A stretch of 64,000 nt of DNA, taken from the NCBI GenBank assembly GCA_034005165.1, contig JAVEVE010000003.1, positions 186,001-250,000 on the forward strand, in the 5' to 3' direction. The notes under the pieces are model-generated. The model made no database searches and had not been told where the DNA came from. It worked only from the letters and a program-made list of their open reading frames with translations. Each line of letters opens with the position of its first letter. Position 1 is the first letter of the stretch. The position numbers and the translations under genes are program-made. Origin of the DNA: UBA1573 sp034005165. GTDB taxonomy: Bacteria > Pseudomonadota > Alphaproteobacteria > Micavibrionales > Micavibrionaceae. Below are positions 24,069 through 33,410 of the stretch, one piece after another.

Positions 24069-25078
24069 AACAAATGGATACAGATGTGGCCATCGTCGGA
24101 GCAGGGCCAACAGGACTGTTCGCAGTTTTTCAGTGCGGAATGCTGGGCCTGAAATGCCATATGATAGATAGCCTGGATCAGATCGGTGGACAATGCACCG
24201 CCCTCTATCCTGAAAAACCCATTTACGATATACCTGCCGAACCATCTATCACAGCAGCAACCCTGATCGAACAACTCGAAGCTCAGGCAGCCCCCTTTGC
24301 GCCGACCACTCACCTTGGGCATCAAGTTGTGGAAATCAGCGGGATTGAAGGTAATTTTACGCTCAAAACAGATAAAAACCTCATTTTAACTGCCAAGGCG
24401 ATTATTATCGCCGGAGGCGCTGGATCGTTTGGCCCCAACCGTCCGCCAGTCGAAAACATCACAAAATATGAGGGGACATCCGTATTCTACGCCGTTAGAA
24501 ACCGCGCACAATTTGCTGGCAAAAAAATTGTTATTGCAGGAGGCGGTGACTCGGCTGTCGATTGGGCCAACTCTCTGGCAGAAATTGCTGCACATATAAC
24601 CCTCATTCATCGACGTGACAAGTTCCGCGCAGCACAAAGCTCTCTCGATACATTAGCAAAAAATAAAGCATCGGGCAAAGTAGAAATCATCACCCCCGCA
24701 CAACTCCATACCCTTCACGGCAATAATAATTTGCTGCACAAAATTACCATTGCCGATTTAGATAACAAAACTCAAGACATAGATGCAAACATTCTGCTAC
24801 CGTTCTTTGGCCTAGCCACCGACTTAGGCCCCATTGAGGCATGGGGGTTAAATCTCGACCATCACCAGATTAAAACAGACCAGTCCACAAGCTCCACAAG
24901 CACCCAAGGAATTTATGCTATCGGAGATATCGCAACATACCCGCACAAACTGAAGCTTATTTTGACGGGATTTGCCGAAGCAGCTCAAGCCGCTCATCAT
25001 ATTTTGCATCGCCTCAACCCCGAAAAAGTGCAACATTTCGAATATTCAACGACCAAAGGCCTCCCTCTTAAAAATTAA
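24062..25078 (+). CDS. Ferredoxin/flavodoxin-NADP reductase, thioredoxin reductase-like
   Basis: 338 residues from ATG 24062 (342 if ATG 24050 is used). The N-terminal FAD motif is TDVAIVGAGPTGLFAVF, followed by DQIGGQCTALYPEKPIYDIP. The NADPH-binding motif is KIVIAGGGDSAVDWANSL. The C-terminal GIYAIGDIATYP binds FAD. No CxxC redox pair is present, which separates it from true thioredoxin reductase and points to the YumC-type reductase. It supplies electrons between NADPH and ferredoxin. The 24062 start is preferred because TATGAT ends seven bases before it. Confidence 0.9.
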   Translation: MTKQMDTDVAIVGAGPTGLFAVFQCGMLGLKCHMIDSLDQIGGQCTALYPEKPIYDIPAEPSITAATLIEQLEAQAAPFAPTTHLGHQVVEISGIEGNFTLKTDKNLILTAKAIIIAGGAGSFGPNRPPVENITKYEGTSVFYAVRNRAQFAGKKIVIAGGGDSAVDWANSLAEIAAHITLIHRRDKFRAAQSSLDTLAKNKASGKVEIITPAQLHTLHGNNNLLHKITIADLDNKTQDIDANILLPFFGLATDLGPIEAWGLNLDHHQIKTDQSTSSTSTQGIYAIGDIATYPHKLKLILTGFAEAAQAAHHILHRLNPEKVQHFEYSTTKGLPLKN

Positions 25079-25101
25079 CAATTTTATGCTATATCTGTAT
25101 C

Positions 25102-25482
25102 ATGAAATATTTATTCGCACTCCTTCTGCTAAGTTCGATGTTGCCCATCAATACGGCAGCAGCTGCAGAAGTAACACCTTTCGAAGAGTGCGCTAATCTG
25201 CGTAACATGACGAACCAGACCATTATGGGAGTCGTACGCACAGCCCCATTCAAAAAGACAACGGGCGAGCCGCAGCGCCACGAAGGAGCTTTCCGTCTGG
25301 AGCCGGACGAAACAGCTACAATCTGTTCAAAAGGACCGTTTTATGACGGGTACAGGGTAGAATTGGTCATTCGCACTATAATTCCTCTATTTACCTGCAA
25401 AACAAGACTGAGCGGAGATATTTATCTGCGTAAAACAGAAAGTCGTGACGGCATTACCAAGCTTTATGCCGACTGCAAATAA
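25102..25482 (+). CDS. Small secreted protein of unknown function
   Basis: 126 residues. A clear signal peptide (MKYLFALLLLSSMLPINTAAAA, cleavage near AAA-AEV). The mature part has four cysteines (ECANLRN, TICSKG, FTCKTR, YADCK), enough for two disulfides in the periplasm. No family recognised. TATATC ends six bases before the ATG and no ribosome site is seen, so it may be leaderless. The 3' end overlaps surf1 by 19 bases, convergent. Confidence 0.65.
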   Translation: MKYLFALLLLSSMLPINTAAAAEVTPFEECANLRNMTNQTIMGVVRTAPFKKTTGEPQRHEGAFRLEPDETATICSKGPFYDGYRVELVIRTIIPLFTCKTRLSGDIYLRKTESRDGITKLYADCK

Positions 25483-26171
25483 GGTCGCAAGAACCGCAGC
25501 CACCAAAAGACGCATAAAATCCCGGCCATTGTGAACCAGAAAAATGCATATTGACTATGGTCGTTTTTTAACTGCGTCGGAACAGGATAAGGCTCCTGCC
25601 CATCATCGAGAAACGCAGCATTTTCAGCATAAATAACCGCCGGCTCTATTGAGGAAAAACCCCAGAAATCAGACATTACATCCAAATCAAGCATCCACCA
25701 CTCGCCTTTTTCTGCAACATTATCCGGTCGAAAAATACCGTGTTCCGGCAAGCGCACAAGCCCCGTAATTATGCTATGACGATCCGGAATAGCCAGCCAT
25801 TTTTCAGGATCTTTTGTGCGCTCAATAAACAATACAGCGGCAATAACGTGATCGGCATCCCCGTCAGGACGAACAGGAACAACCACTGGAAAAGCAGTAC
25901 GTCCCTGAACAACATATCCATTCAAATAAAGTGCTTTGGAATAAAGGATTGTTCCCGAAAGCATACCTCGCTTTAATTGGGTAGGATCAGATGGCCTGAA
26001 ATCGGCAGCATGGAGCGCGGACAAGTCTTGACGAGACATCAAACTATCAAGCTGACTCTGAAGATTCTCTTTCCAGGACAGGCGTTGGACTTGCCAAAAA
26101 CCCAGCGCCAAGAGGAGAAAAGCAGCCAAAAGGCAAACAAGAGTGGCTATAATGGGAAACTTACGGTCCAT
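25464..26171 (-). CDS. SURF1-family cytochrome oxidase assembly protein
   Basis: 235 residues. SURF1 layout: one N-terminal membrane helix (residues 7-27), the conserved GFWQVQRLSWKENL just after it, a periplasmic domain with ALYLNGYVVQG and PVVVPVRPDGD, and a C-terminal helix (about 205-225). The protein helps heme a insertion into subunit I of cytochrome c oxidase. It is the last gene of the oxidase assembly operon; its ATG directly follows the stop of the DUF983 gene. Confidence 0.9.
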   Translation of the reverse strand: MDRKFPIIATLVCLLAAFLLLALGFWQVQRLSWKENLQSQLDSLMSRQDLSALHAADFRPSDPTQLKRGMLSGTILYSKALYLNGYVVQGRTAFPVVVPVRPDGDADHVIAAVLFIERTKDPEKWLAIPDRHSIITGLVRLPEHGIFRPDNVAEKGEWWMLDLDVMSDFWGFSSIEPAVIYAENAAFLDDGQEPYPVPTQLKNDHSQYAFFWFTMAGILCVFWWLRFLRPYLQSA

Positions 26172-26618
26172 TTACAAACCATCTTGCTGGTCTTTAATCC
26201 ATTCGCTCGCCCGATGGCGATATTGAAGGGCAAGAACACAGGATTTGATAGGCTTCAAACTGCCGACAGTAATGCCGATGGCCAAAACTCCCCACAAGGC
26301 CGCATGAGCCCACAATGGAAGCTCCCAAAGAGCATCGGCCCATAATGCCAACGGCACAAGAAGAAAGCCCAGAATAAAAATCAAAAAGACTGCAGGACCA
26401 TCAGCACTGTCGCTTTTTGAAAGATCAAGCTCACATACAGGGCATGTACCTTTTACTGAAAGATCAAACACCCCCTTATTAAACAAAGGAGAATCACCAC
26501 AGCGCGGACACGTACAACTCATCGACTGCTGCCACAGACTACGACGATGCGGATAAGATAAAGGGGCGGTTGCACGCCCCTTTTCTTCTAAATCGTTCAG
26601 ATTATTCGCCTCCGGCAT
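26172..26618 (-). CDS. DUF983 membrane protein with two zinc-ribbon CxxC pairs
   Basis: 148 residues from ATG 26618, chosen for GAGG six bases upstream; it overlaps the ctaE end by 17 bases. Two Cys pairs (CTCPRC and CPVC) form a zinc ribbon, followed by two membrane helices (FLIFILGFLLVPLALW and AHAALWGVLAIGITVGSL). DUF983 proteins occur next to oxidase subunit III in alphaproteobacteria, so a role in oxidase assembly is inferred from place only. Confidence 0.85.
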   Translation of the reverse strand: MPEANNLNDLEEKGRATAPLSYPHRRSLWQQSMSCTCPRCGDSPLFNKGVFDLSVKGTCPVCELDLSKSDSADGPAVFLIFILGFLLVPLALWADALWELPLWAHAALWGVLAIGITVGSLKPIKSCVLALQYRHRASEWIKDQQDGL

Positions 26619-27522
26619 TGGCAGCCTCATAAGCAGCAGCAGCTGTTGCATGATCGCCGATCCCGATTGCACCACCCCATATGTAAACAGAAATAAACAG
26701 GAACAGCCAAACGACATCTACAAAATGCCAGTACCAAGCAGCAGCTTCAAACCCGAAATGGCGTTCAGGAAGAAATTGACCTTTCATATTACGGACCAGA
26801 CATACAGCCAGAAAGACTGTCCCAACGAACACATGGAAGCCGTGAAACCCTGTAGCCATATAGAAAGTAGAGGCAAAGGAGCCTGCGGTAAAACCGAAAT
26901 GTGCGTGCTTGTACTCGTACACTTGCAAAATTAAGAAAATTACACCCAGAAGCACAGTGTAAATCAATGCCTCGGTCGCAGATTTTTGATTTCCTTTAAG
27001 AATCGCATGATGGGCCCATGTTACAGTTGTTCCGGAAAGCAAAAGAACCATTGTCATAAGGAACGGAAGATCAAACGGTGGAACCGCGTGAATCATTGGC
27101 GGAGGCCAAACACCTTGCGTATATTCCAGCCTCAGATATTGTCCGACTTCATCCGCAAAAACACTCACATCAAAAAACGCCCAGAAAAACGCGACAAAAA
27201 ACATAACTTCAGAGGCAATAAACAACGCCATACCCATGCGCAAACCGCGTTCTGTAATCTTGTTATGGACCCCTTCCGTAACGGATTCAAAAATAACGTC
27301 TTTCCACCAAAAGAACATAACAGCCAAAATAGACAGAACACCGGCCAAAGGTCCCCAAATGCCTGGTTTCATTCCAGCAATTTCGACATCATGCATAAAC
27401 AGGACCATTCCTAGGGCAAACAACCCTCCCGCAAAAGCGCCAACCATTGGCCAAATGCTAGGACGAACCAAGTGATAAGGATGATGCTCGCCTGTTGTGC
27501 CGTATTCGATATGATCTGACAT
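26602..27522 (-). CDS. ctaE: Cytochrome c oxidase subunit III
   Basis: 306 residues with seven hydrophobic helices. Family features are HPYHLVRPSIWPMVGAF at the start, MFFVAFFWAFFDVS with the conserved Glu/Phe region, VWPPPMIHAVPPFDLPF, TWAHHAI and the C-terminal GFHGFHVFVGTVFL and WYWHFVDVVWLFLF. Subunit III stabilises proton uptake of the aa3 oxidase in the inner membrane. AGGGGAC precedes the ATG. The genes for subunits I and II are not in the window. Confidence 0.95.
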   Translation of the reverse strand: MSDHIEYGTTGEHHPYHLVRPSIWPMVGAFAGGLFALGMVLFMHDVEIAGMKPGIWGPLAGVLSILAVMFFWWKDVIFESVTEGVHNKITERGLRMGMALFIASEVMFFVAFFWAFFDVSVFADEVGQYLRLEYTQGVWPPPMIHAVPPFDLPFLMTMVLLLSGTTVTWAHHAILKGNQKSATEALIYTVLLGVIFLILQVYEYKHAHFGFTAGSFASTFYMATGFHGFHVFVGTVFLAVCLVRNMKGQFLPERHFGFEAAAWYWHFVDVVWLFLFISVYIWGGAIGIGDHATAAAAYEAANAGGE

Positions 27523-27617
27523 AAAGTGTCCCCTAAAGAAAAAACGAAATCTAAAAACGTTGGATATAAAATCAAAAACTGCGACGAAACGCCGCCATAA
27601 ACTGTTTTACTCTATTT

Positions 27618-28193
27618 TCACTGATTATAAAAGTCCTCAAGCGCACGATCGAGCTCTTCGGACTCAGCCTTGTAAAATGTGTAAGATAATGTAACGCTTT
27701 TCAGATCATCCAATTGCGGATCAGAAGCCATTTCAGGATCTATGTAGAAAACAACCGGAAAATGACTGCTCTGCCCCGGAGCCAGCATCTGATAATCAAA
27801 ACAAAAACACTGTGTTTTGTGGAAATATTTCCCCGCGAGCGGAGGAGATACGTTAAACAACGCAGACCCGGCAACAGGCTTATCGGAAGTATTTGTTGCA
27901 GTAAAACTGACCAGCACCTCTTGGCCAATATGAACAGAAACAGGTCCTTGATCTGCAGCAAAATCCCAAGGCAGTCCGGAATCAGTATCTGTATTGAACC
28001 GGACAGTGACACGCCTCTCCAAAGGCTCCAGAGGAGCGGCACTCTCAGAACGAACTGCCTGCCCACCATATCCGGTAACCTGACAATATAATCTGTAAAG
28101 AGGAATAGACAGCGCGGTCAGCCCAACCATCCCTAGAACTGCAGCCGCAACAAATAATCCAACCCGCCGATTCTTACTGCGAATATCATCCAT
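27618..28193 (-). CDS. ctaG: Cytochrome c oxidase assembly protein CtaG/Cox11
   Basis: 191 residues. One N-terminal membrane helix (about 9-32) ending LYRLYCQVTGYGG, then a periplasmic beta domain with the copper motif QCFCFDYQ and the following LAPGQSSHFPVVFYIDP. Cox11 delivers copper to the CuB site of subunit I. Lies between ctaE and the orphan gene at 28206. Confidence 0.95.
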   Translation of the reverse strand: MDDIRSKNRRVGLFVAAAVLGMVGLTALSIPLYRLYCQVTGYGGQAVRSESAAPLEPLERRVTVRFNTDTDSGLPWDFAADQGPVSVHIGQEVLVSFTATNTSDKPVAGSALFNVSPPLAGKYFHKTQCFCFDYQMLAPGQSSHFPVVFYIDPEMASDPQLDDLKSVTLSYTFYKAESEELDRALEDFYNQ

Positions 28194-28205
28194 AGAAAAA
28201 TGCCA

Positions 28206-28724
28206 CTATTCAGCAGTTTTTGCGGCTTCAGCTTGCATCATTTTCAGTTGTTCGGCCTTTTCACGCTCGTCACGCAAAGCTTGGGCCACACCCGCAAAAG
28301 GCGTTTTGGTAGGTTTTTTGTTCGCTACCGGAGAGACCGGAGCAGAGTTAGGGGATGGAGCGTCTGGATAAACTTGGCCCAATGATTGGGAAGAATTCAT
28401 TCCATTGATCATTTCAGCCACTTCATTGACATCAACAGGCTCAGGTTCAATCATGGGCGGCAAATTCAACTCATCATGAATACCAAGAGTTTCAGGAAGA
28501 TATTTTTCGCCATGGGAGGAATAAAGCTGATCGACATATTCCTGACCGCGATCCTGATATTTTTTTGCTGTGATATCCATCTCGCGATCATGCAAAGAAC
28601 GCTGGGTCGGCCAAAGATTAAGCAATTGCTCTTCAGCTTGCGCAGGTTTTGCGTGAACGCCAATACCTATCCCGGCACCTCCACCCAGAACAAACGTCAA
28701 AACAACCGCCAGAACCTTTTTCAT
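28206..28724 (-). CDS. Secreted or anchored orphan protein inside the oxidase assembly operon
   Basis: 172 residues from ATG 28724 (the frame is open to 28736). N-terminal signal or anchor MKKVLAVVLTFVLGGGAGIG, with possible cleavage near AQA-EEQ. The mature part has a charged segment with many Lys, Asp and Tyr (REMDITAKKYQDRGQEYVDQ), a proline-rich linker and a C-terminal coiled-coil-like ALRDEREKAEQLKMMQ. No known family. It is unusual at this place, between the coxF-like gene and ctaG. Confidence 0.6.
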   Translation of the reverse strand: MKKVLAVVLTFVLGGGAGIGIGVHAKPAQAEEQLLNLWPTQRSLHDREMDITAKKYQDRGQEYVDQLYSSHGEKYLPETLGIHDELNLPPMIEPEPVDVNEVAEMINGMNSSQSLGQVYPDAPSPNSAPVSPVANKKPTKTPFAGVAQALRDEREKAEQLKMMQAEAAKTAE

Positions 28725-28745
28725 ACTCGTCTCCAAACAGCACTT

Positions 28746-28862
28746 CTAAAGCTGCATTTTTAAAATTGTTACGAGGAATATTACAGCAACCAGCCCTAAA
28801 ACCAAAGCCAAAACAATTCTGTTTTTCTGGCTGCGCCGGCGAGAGAAATTTTCTTCAGTCAT
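28746..28862 (-). CDS. CoxF-like single-helix micro-protein
   Basis: 38 residues from ATG 28862: MTEENFSRRRSQKNRIVLAL, then VLGLVAVIFLVTILKMQL. An arginine-rich cytoplasmic stretch leads into one membrane helix ending in TILK. This matches the pattern of small CoxF-type proteins encoded between ctaB and ctaG in alphaproteobacteria. AGGAG lies six bases before ATG 28862; an in-frame ATG at 28868 is too close to it. The role in oxidase assembly is inferred. Confidence 0.7.
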   Translation of the reverse strand: MTEENFSRRRSQKNRIVLALVLGLVAVIFLVTILKMQL

Positions 28863-28895
28863 GTTCATCTCCTGATACAATGCCCTTATTTAGCC

Positions 28896-29810
28896 TTACG
28901 AAACACTATGGCAAATCATAAGCGCCAAAAACAGGGCAAACAAATAAAAAATAGAATACCCGAACATGGCCCGCGCATATTTCAAATCGTCCTGCCTAAG
29001 AACCAGTATAGAAGAAAAGATGAAAAATCCGCTTAAAAGACAGGCTATTCCGCCATATATCCAGTCAGCCATCCCCAGAACACTCGGTAGAACACTCAAA
29101 GGCAATAAAAAAAGTGTATAGGCCAGCATCTGCCATTTGGTATGCTGCGCTCCTTTAACAACAGGCAGCATGGGAATATTGGCTTTTTGATAGTCGGAAT
29201 TTGCAAACAACGCCAATGCCCAGAAGTGCGGAGGCGTCCAAAAGAAAATCATAGCAAACAATAAAAGGCTTTCAATGGAGACATCTCCTGTCACCATTGC
29301 CCAACCGATCATTGGCGGGAAGGCTCCGGCAGCGCCCCCGATCACAATATTTTGTGCGGTCCTCCGCTTTAACCACATTGTATAGACACCGCCATAAAAG
29401 AAGCTGGCAAACGCCAAGATTCCCGCAGCAACCCAATTTGTAGCCAACCCCATCATCATAACGGCTAGAAGACTGGTGAAGATAGAGAACCCCAGCGCAT
29501 CATCGGGATGGATACGCCCCAAAGGGACAGCCCTGTTTTTGGTGCGGTTCATCACTGCGTCGATATCACGGTCATACCACATATTGAAAGCTCCGGAAGC
29601 TCCTGCTCCCAACGCCAGGGCCAGTATCCCCATCAAGGCCAAAAACGGGTGCAAATCTGCCCGATCAGGCGCAATCCAGTATCCTGCAAAGCCCGAAAAC
29701 ACAACAAGACTCATTACCCGCGGCTTCAACAGGGAGAAAAAATCCCTGACCGAGGATTCGGAAATAACTGGCTGTGGAAGAATATCCTCTGTCGTGACAA
29801 CTTGACGCAT
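28896..29810 (-). CDS. ctaB: Protoheme IX farnesyltransferase (heme O synthase)
   Basis: 304 residues with about eight to nine membrane helices. The prenyl-diphosphate motif is NMWYDRDIDAVMNRTKNRAV at about 100-120, and a second aspartate region follows in YDLADYRKAN-like sequence (ANSDYQKANIPMLPVVKG). It converts heme B to heme O for the aa3 oxidase. First gene of the leftward assembly operon. Subunit I and II genes, which normally precede it, are absent; the next gene upstream is on the other strand. Confidence 0.95.
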   Translation of the reverse strand: MRQVVTTEDILPQPVISESSVRDFFSLLKPRVMSLVVFSGFAGYWIAPDRADLHPFLALMGILALALGAGASGAFNMWYDRDIDAVMNRTKNRAVPLGRIHPDDALGFSIFTSLLAVMMMGLATNWVAAGILAFASFFYGGVYTMWLKRRTAQNIVIGGAAGAFPPMIGWAMVTGDVSIESLLLFAMIFFWTPPHFWALALFANSDYQKANIPMLPVVKGAQHTKWQMLAYTLFLLPLSVLPSVLGMADWIYGGIACLLSGFFIFSSILVLRQDDLKYARAMFGYSIFYLFALFLALMICHSVS

Positions 29811-29912
29811 ATTTTAGTTCTAACAGATAAACCATCTCCCGAGAAGATCATTTCTGGACATAAAAATCCGCAAGCTGTAGAAATTAACATATAAAAACAA
29901 ATTGGGAGAAAA

Positions 29913-30395
29913 ATGATGAGTTTAAAAGCATGGTTTGCACGTACAACAGGCCTGGATGTCAAATACGCTCCGGCGGCCCAGGCTCTTCTTGAAAAACATT
30001 TCGGAGAGATCATGCTGGATTTCCCGATAGAAGGGGGACATGTTGTGGCAGCCTTTAAACGCCCTGTTTATCTGGGAAGAGAGACAGGATTGATATCCAT
30101 GGAGCTACAAGAACCGACGGGCTTCGGAAAAACAGCTCCGGCGGCCATTTTAAGTCTTTTTGACCAATGTACGCAAAAACATCCGGATCTGTATATTCTG
30201 GTTTATGAAGGAAACGCAGCAAGCAGGCCCCCTGCATTTGAGTATTCTACTCATCAATACACTCAACACGGGCGATTTATTGCTACAGGGACGATGCAAT
30301 CGCCCGACTCTCCGGAAAACCTGCGAGAAAAAAAGAAAGACAGCATCGAGTTTGTTGTTCTGCCTGCGCAAGCATTCCAGCCGCACCTTATTTAG
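29913..30395 (+). CDS. Hypothetical protein
   Basis: 160 residues with GGGAGAA before the ATG. A mixed alpha/beta protein without signal peptide or membrane segment. Noticeable parts are FARTTGLDVKYAPAAQALLE, a glycine-rich FPIEGGHVVAAFKRP and PDLYILVYEGNAASRPPAFE. No family is recognised. Its 3' end overlaps the convergent ilvA stop by eight bases. Confidence 0.65.
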   Translation: MMSLKAWFARTTGLDVKYAPAAQALLEKHFGEIMLDFPIEGGHVVAAFKRPVYLGRETGLISMELQEPTGFGKTAPAAILSLFDQCTQKHPDLYILVYEGNAASRPPAFEYSTHQYTQHGRFIATGTMQSPDSPENLREKKKDSIEFVVLPAQAFQPHLI

Positions 30396-31932
30396 CCAGC
30401 ATTCTACTCACTGCTAAATCAGATACCGACTTACTCTCGACCGGAGACTGCGCAACAATTTCAAAGAATCGTGCATGGTCTTCGGCTTTTTCAAATTCAA
30501 AACCCATCAAAGCGCGCCCGATCGTTTCCCCAGTATACACATAGTTAAAATATACAACATTCGCTATACCGGAAATCTGTCTCATAAACTCGCGCAAAGC
30601 CCCTTTCCTCTCGGGAAAATGGATATGAAGCATAACAGGGTGATGAAACAAGGCAGGGTTATAATTGATGACACGATACCGCACATCCGGATCCTCGGTA
30701 ATGTCTTCAAAAACTATATGTTCTTTTTGCAGATTTTGTTGCAGAAAATCCATTTTTTCCGGTAACGCTTCAAATGCGATAACCGGATAAGCCTCTACAT
30801 CCGACATCTTACCGTACTGGAACTCGGTGACATTCACATCTGCAAAAATTTTATCCAGCAAAGCTAACATACTGCCGCTTTTTTCCGAGAGATGGAACCG
30901 CAAATAACGGCGGCGATTAGCGCCGATAGCCGATTGGGAAGAGATCAAGGCAAGTTTGCCGAAATCCATGTTGGCCCCACAAAGAATGCACAGTAATTTC
31001 TTACCTCTAACCTTTTCCGGATTTTCCGCAGCAAATTTAATCATACCAGCCAACCCCATAGCTCCTGCCGGCTCTGGAATCACACGTTTGGCATCCCAGA
31101 ATTTCTGAATGGCAGAGCAAACTTCCTCATTAGTTACATTGACCATCTCGTCAATTGTTTTGCGGCAAATATTAAAGGTAAAATCACCAGGGCGCTTAAC
31201 GGCAGTCCCGTCACAAAATGTATCAACTTCATGAAGGGTAACAGGCTCTCCGCGCTGTAAGGACGCTGTCATACTGGCTTGCCCGACGCCTTCAACACCG
31301 ATAATTTTTGTTAAAGGATGATGCACCTTGAGCCAGCTGGAAACACCTGCGGCCATTCCGCCGCCGCCTATTTGCAAAAACACATAATCAAATGGCCCGT
31401 CATTCGACAGAACAACTTCATCTGCAATTGTTGCCTGCCCCGCCATCGTATAAATGTCATCAAACGGGTGAACATATGGGTAATCATTTTGTGCAGCAAA
31501 TTCTTTTGCGGCATCACTTGCTTGATCGTACGTATCTCCCACCAACATGATTTCGACATGATCTTGCCCGTGAACCCTTACAGCCCGCTGCTTCATATGC
31601 GGTGTAGATTGCGGCATATAAATCATCGCCTTGATTCCGAGCATCCGCGCAGCAAGAGCCACCCCTTGCGCATGATTACCCGCAGATGCAGCAACCACAA
31701 CTTTGGCATTTTGGCGTTCAGATAAAACAGAGGTACAATTATACGCTCCTCGCCATTTATAAGCATTGATCGGGGATAAATCCTCACGCTTTACATAGAT
31801 TTCAGCGCCAGTTTCCGACTCAACGCACGGCACAGAGATTTTCTCGAGCGGTGTCGGATGGCCTGCATGATAGACACGGGTGCGAGCTTGAAGAATTTCA
31901 GTAAATAGACGATCAAAATTTTCGGTTTCCAT
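30388..31932 (-). CDS. ilvA: Threonine ammonia-lyase, biosynthetic (threonine deaminase)
   Basis: 514 residues. The PLP domain has the Schiff-base lysine K59 in SPINAYKWRG, the phosphate-binding AASAGNHAQGVA and QIGGGGMAAGV. Two C-terminal ACT-like regulatory domains (about 330-420 and 425-510) with FPERKGALREFM identify the biosynthetic, isoleucine-sensitive type. It makes 2-oxobutanoate from threonine in the isoleucine pathway. A single gene here, with no other ilv genes near. Confidence 0.94.
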   Translation of the reverse strand: METENFDRLFTEILQARTRVYHAGHPTPLEKISVPCVESETGAEIYVKREDLSPINAYKWRGAYNCTSVLSERQNAKVVVAASAGNHAQGVALAARMLGIKAMIYMPQSTPHMKQRAVRVHGQDHVEIMLVGDTYDQASDAAKEFAAQNDYPYVHPFDDIYTMAGQATIADEVVLSNDGPFDYVFLQIGGGGMAAGVSSWLKVHHPLTKIIGVEGVGQASMTASLQRGEPVTLHEVDTFCDGTAVKRPGDFTFNICRKTIDEMVNVTNEEVCSAIQKFWDAKRVIPEPAGAMGLAGMIKFAAENPEKVRGKKLLCILCGANMDFGKLALISSQSAIGANRRRYLRFHLSEKSGSMLALLDKIFADVNVTEFQYGKMSDVEAYPVIAFEALPEKMDFLQQNLQKEHIVFEDITEDPDVRYRVINYNPALFHHPVMLHIHFPERKGALREFMRQISGIANVVYFNYVYTGETIGRALMGFEFEKAEDHARFFEIVAQSPVESKSVSDLAVSRMLAK

Positions 31933-31955
31933 GGCTATGACTCTTAGCCTGTTTC

Positions 31956-32609
31956 CTAAGCAACGTGCAAGCCGGAATTATTTGCCACACTGGATGCGCC
32001 TATAAGATCAGTCTCCATTGAAGATGAATAAGCCAGAACAGGACGACCAGCATAAGGCGTATGAAGAAGAATGTACCTTCTGGCAACCATCGCATCTTTC
32101 AAAGAGGTCAATCTTTCCACTCCCAGACTTGGAAACTTGCTTGTTTTTGCTTTTTCGCTCTGGTCACTCGAGCAAGCATCCTGAAAGTGAACAAGAAAGT
32201 CGGAAATACGATCCGCATAAGACAAGGAAAGCCTGTCCCATAGGATCTCCTGACTCGCCTGAAGATTTTTGTCACGTGCCAATTGCTGCAATTGTGCGCA
32301 CAAAAGAACAAAATCACTCACCACAATATGAAGTCCTAGATTATGGGCTGTTTGGGCTTGTGCTGCATTTGGGCATGTCATGTTTGTAAAGAACTCGTCT
32401 ACCGTGTTATCAAAATAAGTAAGGTGATCCCATCCTCTGGCATGAGAAATTTTACCATCTCCAGTTTCGGACAATACACGCGCGACACCGCAAATAAAAT
32501 TATTTAGAACACATTTAGTCAATTCCGTAGTCCAGGCCTCGATAAGAGCGCCTGAAATATGTTCGCGTAAGAAACGGGCAGAATCCATTCTGCCTTCTTT
32601 GTTTATCAT
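31956..32609 (-). CDS. Orphan cytoplasmic protein
   Basis: 217 residues with GGGAGG eight bases before the ATG. Mostly helical, with LREHISGALIEAWTTELTKCV and a long C-terminal region ending ASSVANNSGLHVA. Cysteines at several places (KCVLNNFICG, MTCPN, LLCAQ) are unpaired in pattern. No known domain. It ends 23 bases before ilvA on the same strand and could be in its transcript. Confidence 0.6.
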   Translation of the reverse strand: MINKEGRMDSARFLREHISGALIEAWTTELTKCVLNNFICGVARVLSETGDGKISHARGWDHLTYFDNTVDEFFTNMTCPNAAQAQTAHNLGLHIVVSDFVLLCAQLQQLARDKNLQASQEILWDRLSLSYADRISDFLVHFQDACSSDQSEKAKTSKFPSLGVERLTSLKDAMVARRYILLHTPYAGRPVLAYSSSMETDLIGASSVANNSGLHVA

Positions 32610-32687
32610 ACATCCCTCCCTGACAATGCATAAGGACTGAAGCCTTTATAGCAAAGAGAGAGATAAATAACAAATATGATATGTAAA

Positions 32688-32987
32688 CTATTGGAGGCTA
32701 TTGGTATTCACGTGACGCCGCAAATAACGCGCCATAACATCGGCCCACCCGTCAGACGAATTCTCGTAACTATATTTACGTGCTGCGCGACGCAAAAGAC
32801 CTTCCAATCGATCCGCACTCAAATTAGGACTTTGCAAGGTTTGGCGAAGGCGATTAAGGGACACATGGCAACAATAGCCTGCGTAATCCATATTCGGCAC
32901 GCCTCCCATCTCCAGAATGGCAGTGTATGCTGTGCTATCTTCTTCAAGAACACTGCGAACTGTGTGATGTATAATCGAGCAACTCAT
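32688..32987 (-). CDS. Orphan small protein
   Basis: 99 residues from ATG 32987, chosen because GGAGG sits at normal spacing; the frame starts at 33002. It begins MSCSIIHHTVRSVLEEDSTA and has a basic helical second half (LEGLLRRAARKYSYENSSDG, VMARYLRRHVN). Could be a small nucleic-acid-binding or regulatory protein, but there is no recognisable motif. Confidence 0.55.
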   Translation of the reverse strand: MSCSIIHHTVRSVLEEDSTAYTAILEMGGVPNMDYAGYCCHVSLNRLRQTLQSPNLSADRLEGLLRRAARKYSYENSSDGWADVMARYLRRHVNTNSLQ

Positions 32988-33410
32988 TATTATAACCTCC
33001 ATGAACTGTAAGTTTTTTTTATGTTGTTGTTATAAACTCACACAAACCGCAAAATACGGTCTTTACCCTTCTAACAAAGGATATGCACTCTATCCGCCAA
33101 ATGTTACGCAAACACACATAAGACGCGCCGACAGGCGCAAGCATCTCTTCCCTGCATCCTGAAAAGTAAAATATTCTTGTGCAGAGCAGTAATATTTCAA
33201 AAACACTACTTAATGTGTAATTTCATACTATGCAAAAATGTCGCACCTGTAAAGAGAAATTTCAATACGTGCAGCTTTGATAGTGCAAAAACTATTGTGC
33301 CCTGCGGGATACAGAAGGAATAGCGGAAAGAGATTGACTTAAGATCCAAAATTCTTCCTAATTCCCGCCTTATTTATAGATAAACCCAGACGAACCTAGG
33401 AGTTCTCTAA
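32988..33410. other. 423-base gap: promoter region of fabD, otherwise no clear feature
   Basis: AT-rich. TTGACT at 33334-33339 followed 17 bases later by CCTAAT could be a weak fabD promoter. A small hairpin GCGCC-GACA-GGCGC lies at 33125-33138. A 16-residue open frame with a CxxC pair (33230-33280 region) is too short to call. Nothing else is seen. Confidence 0.4.
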
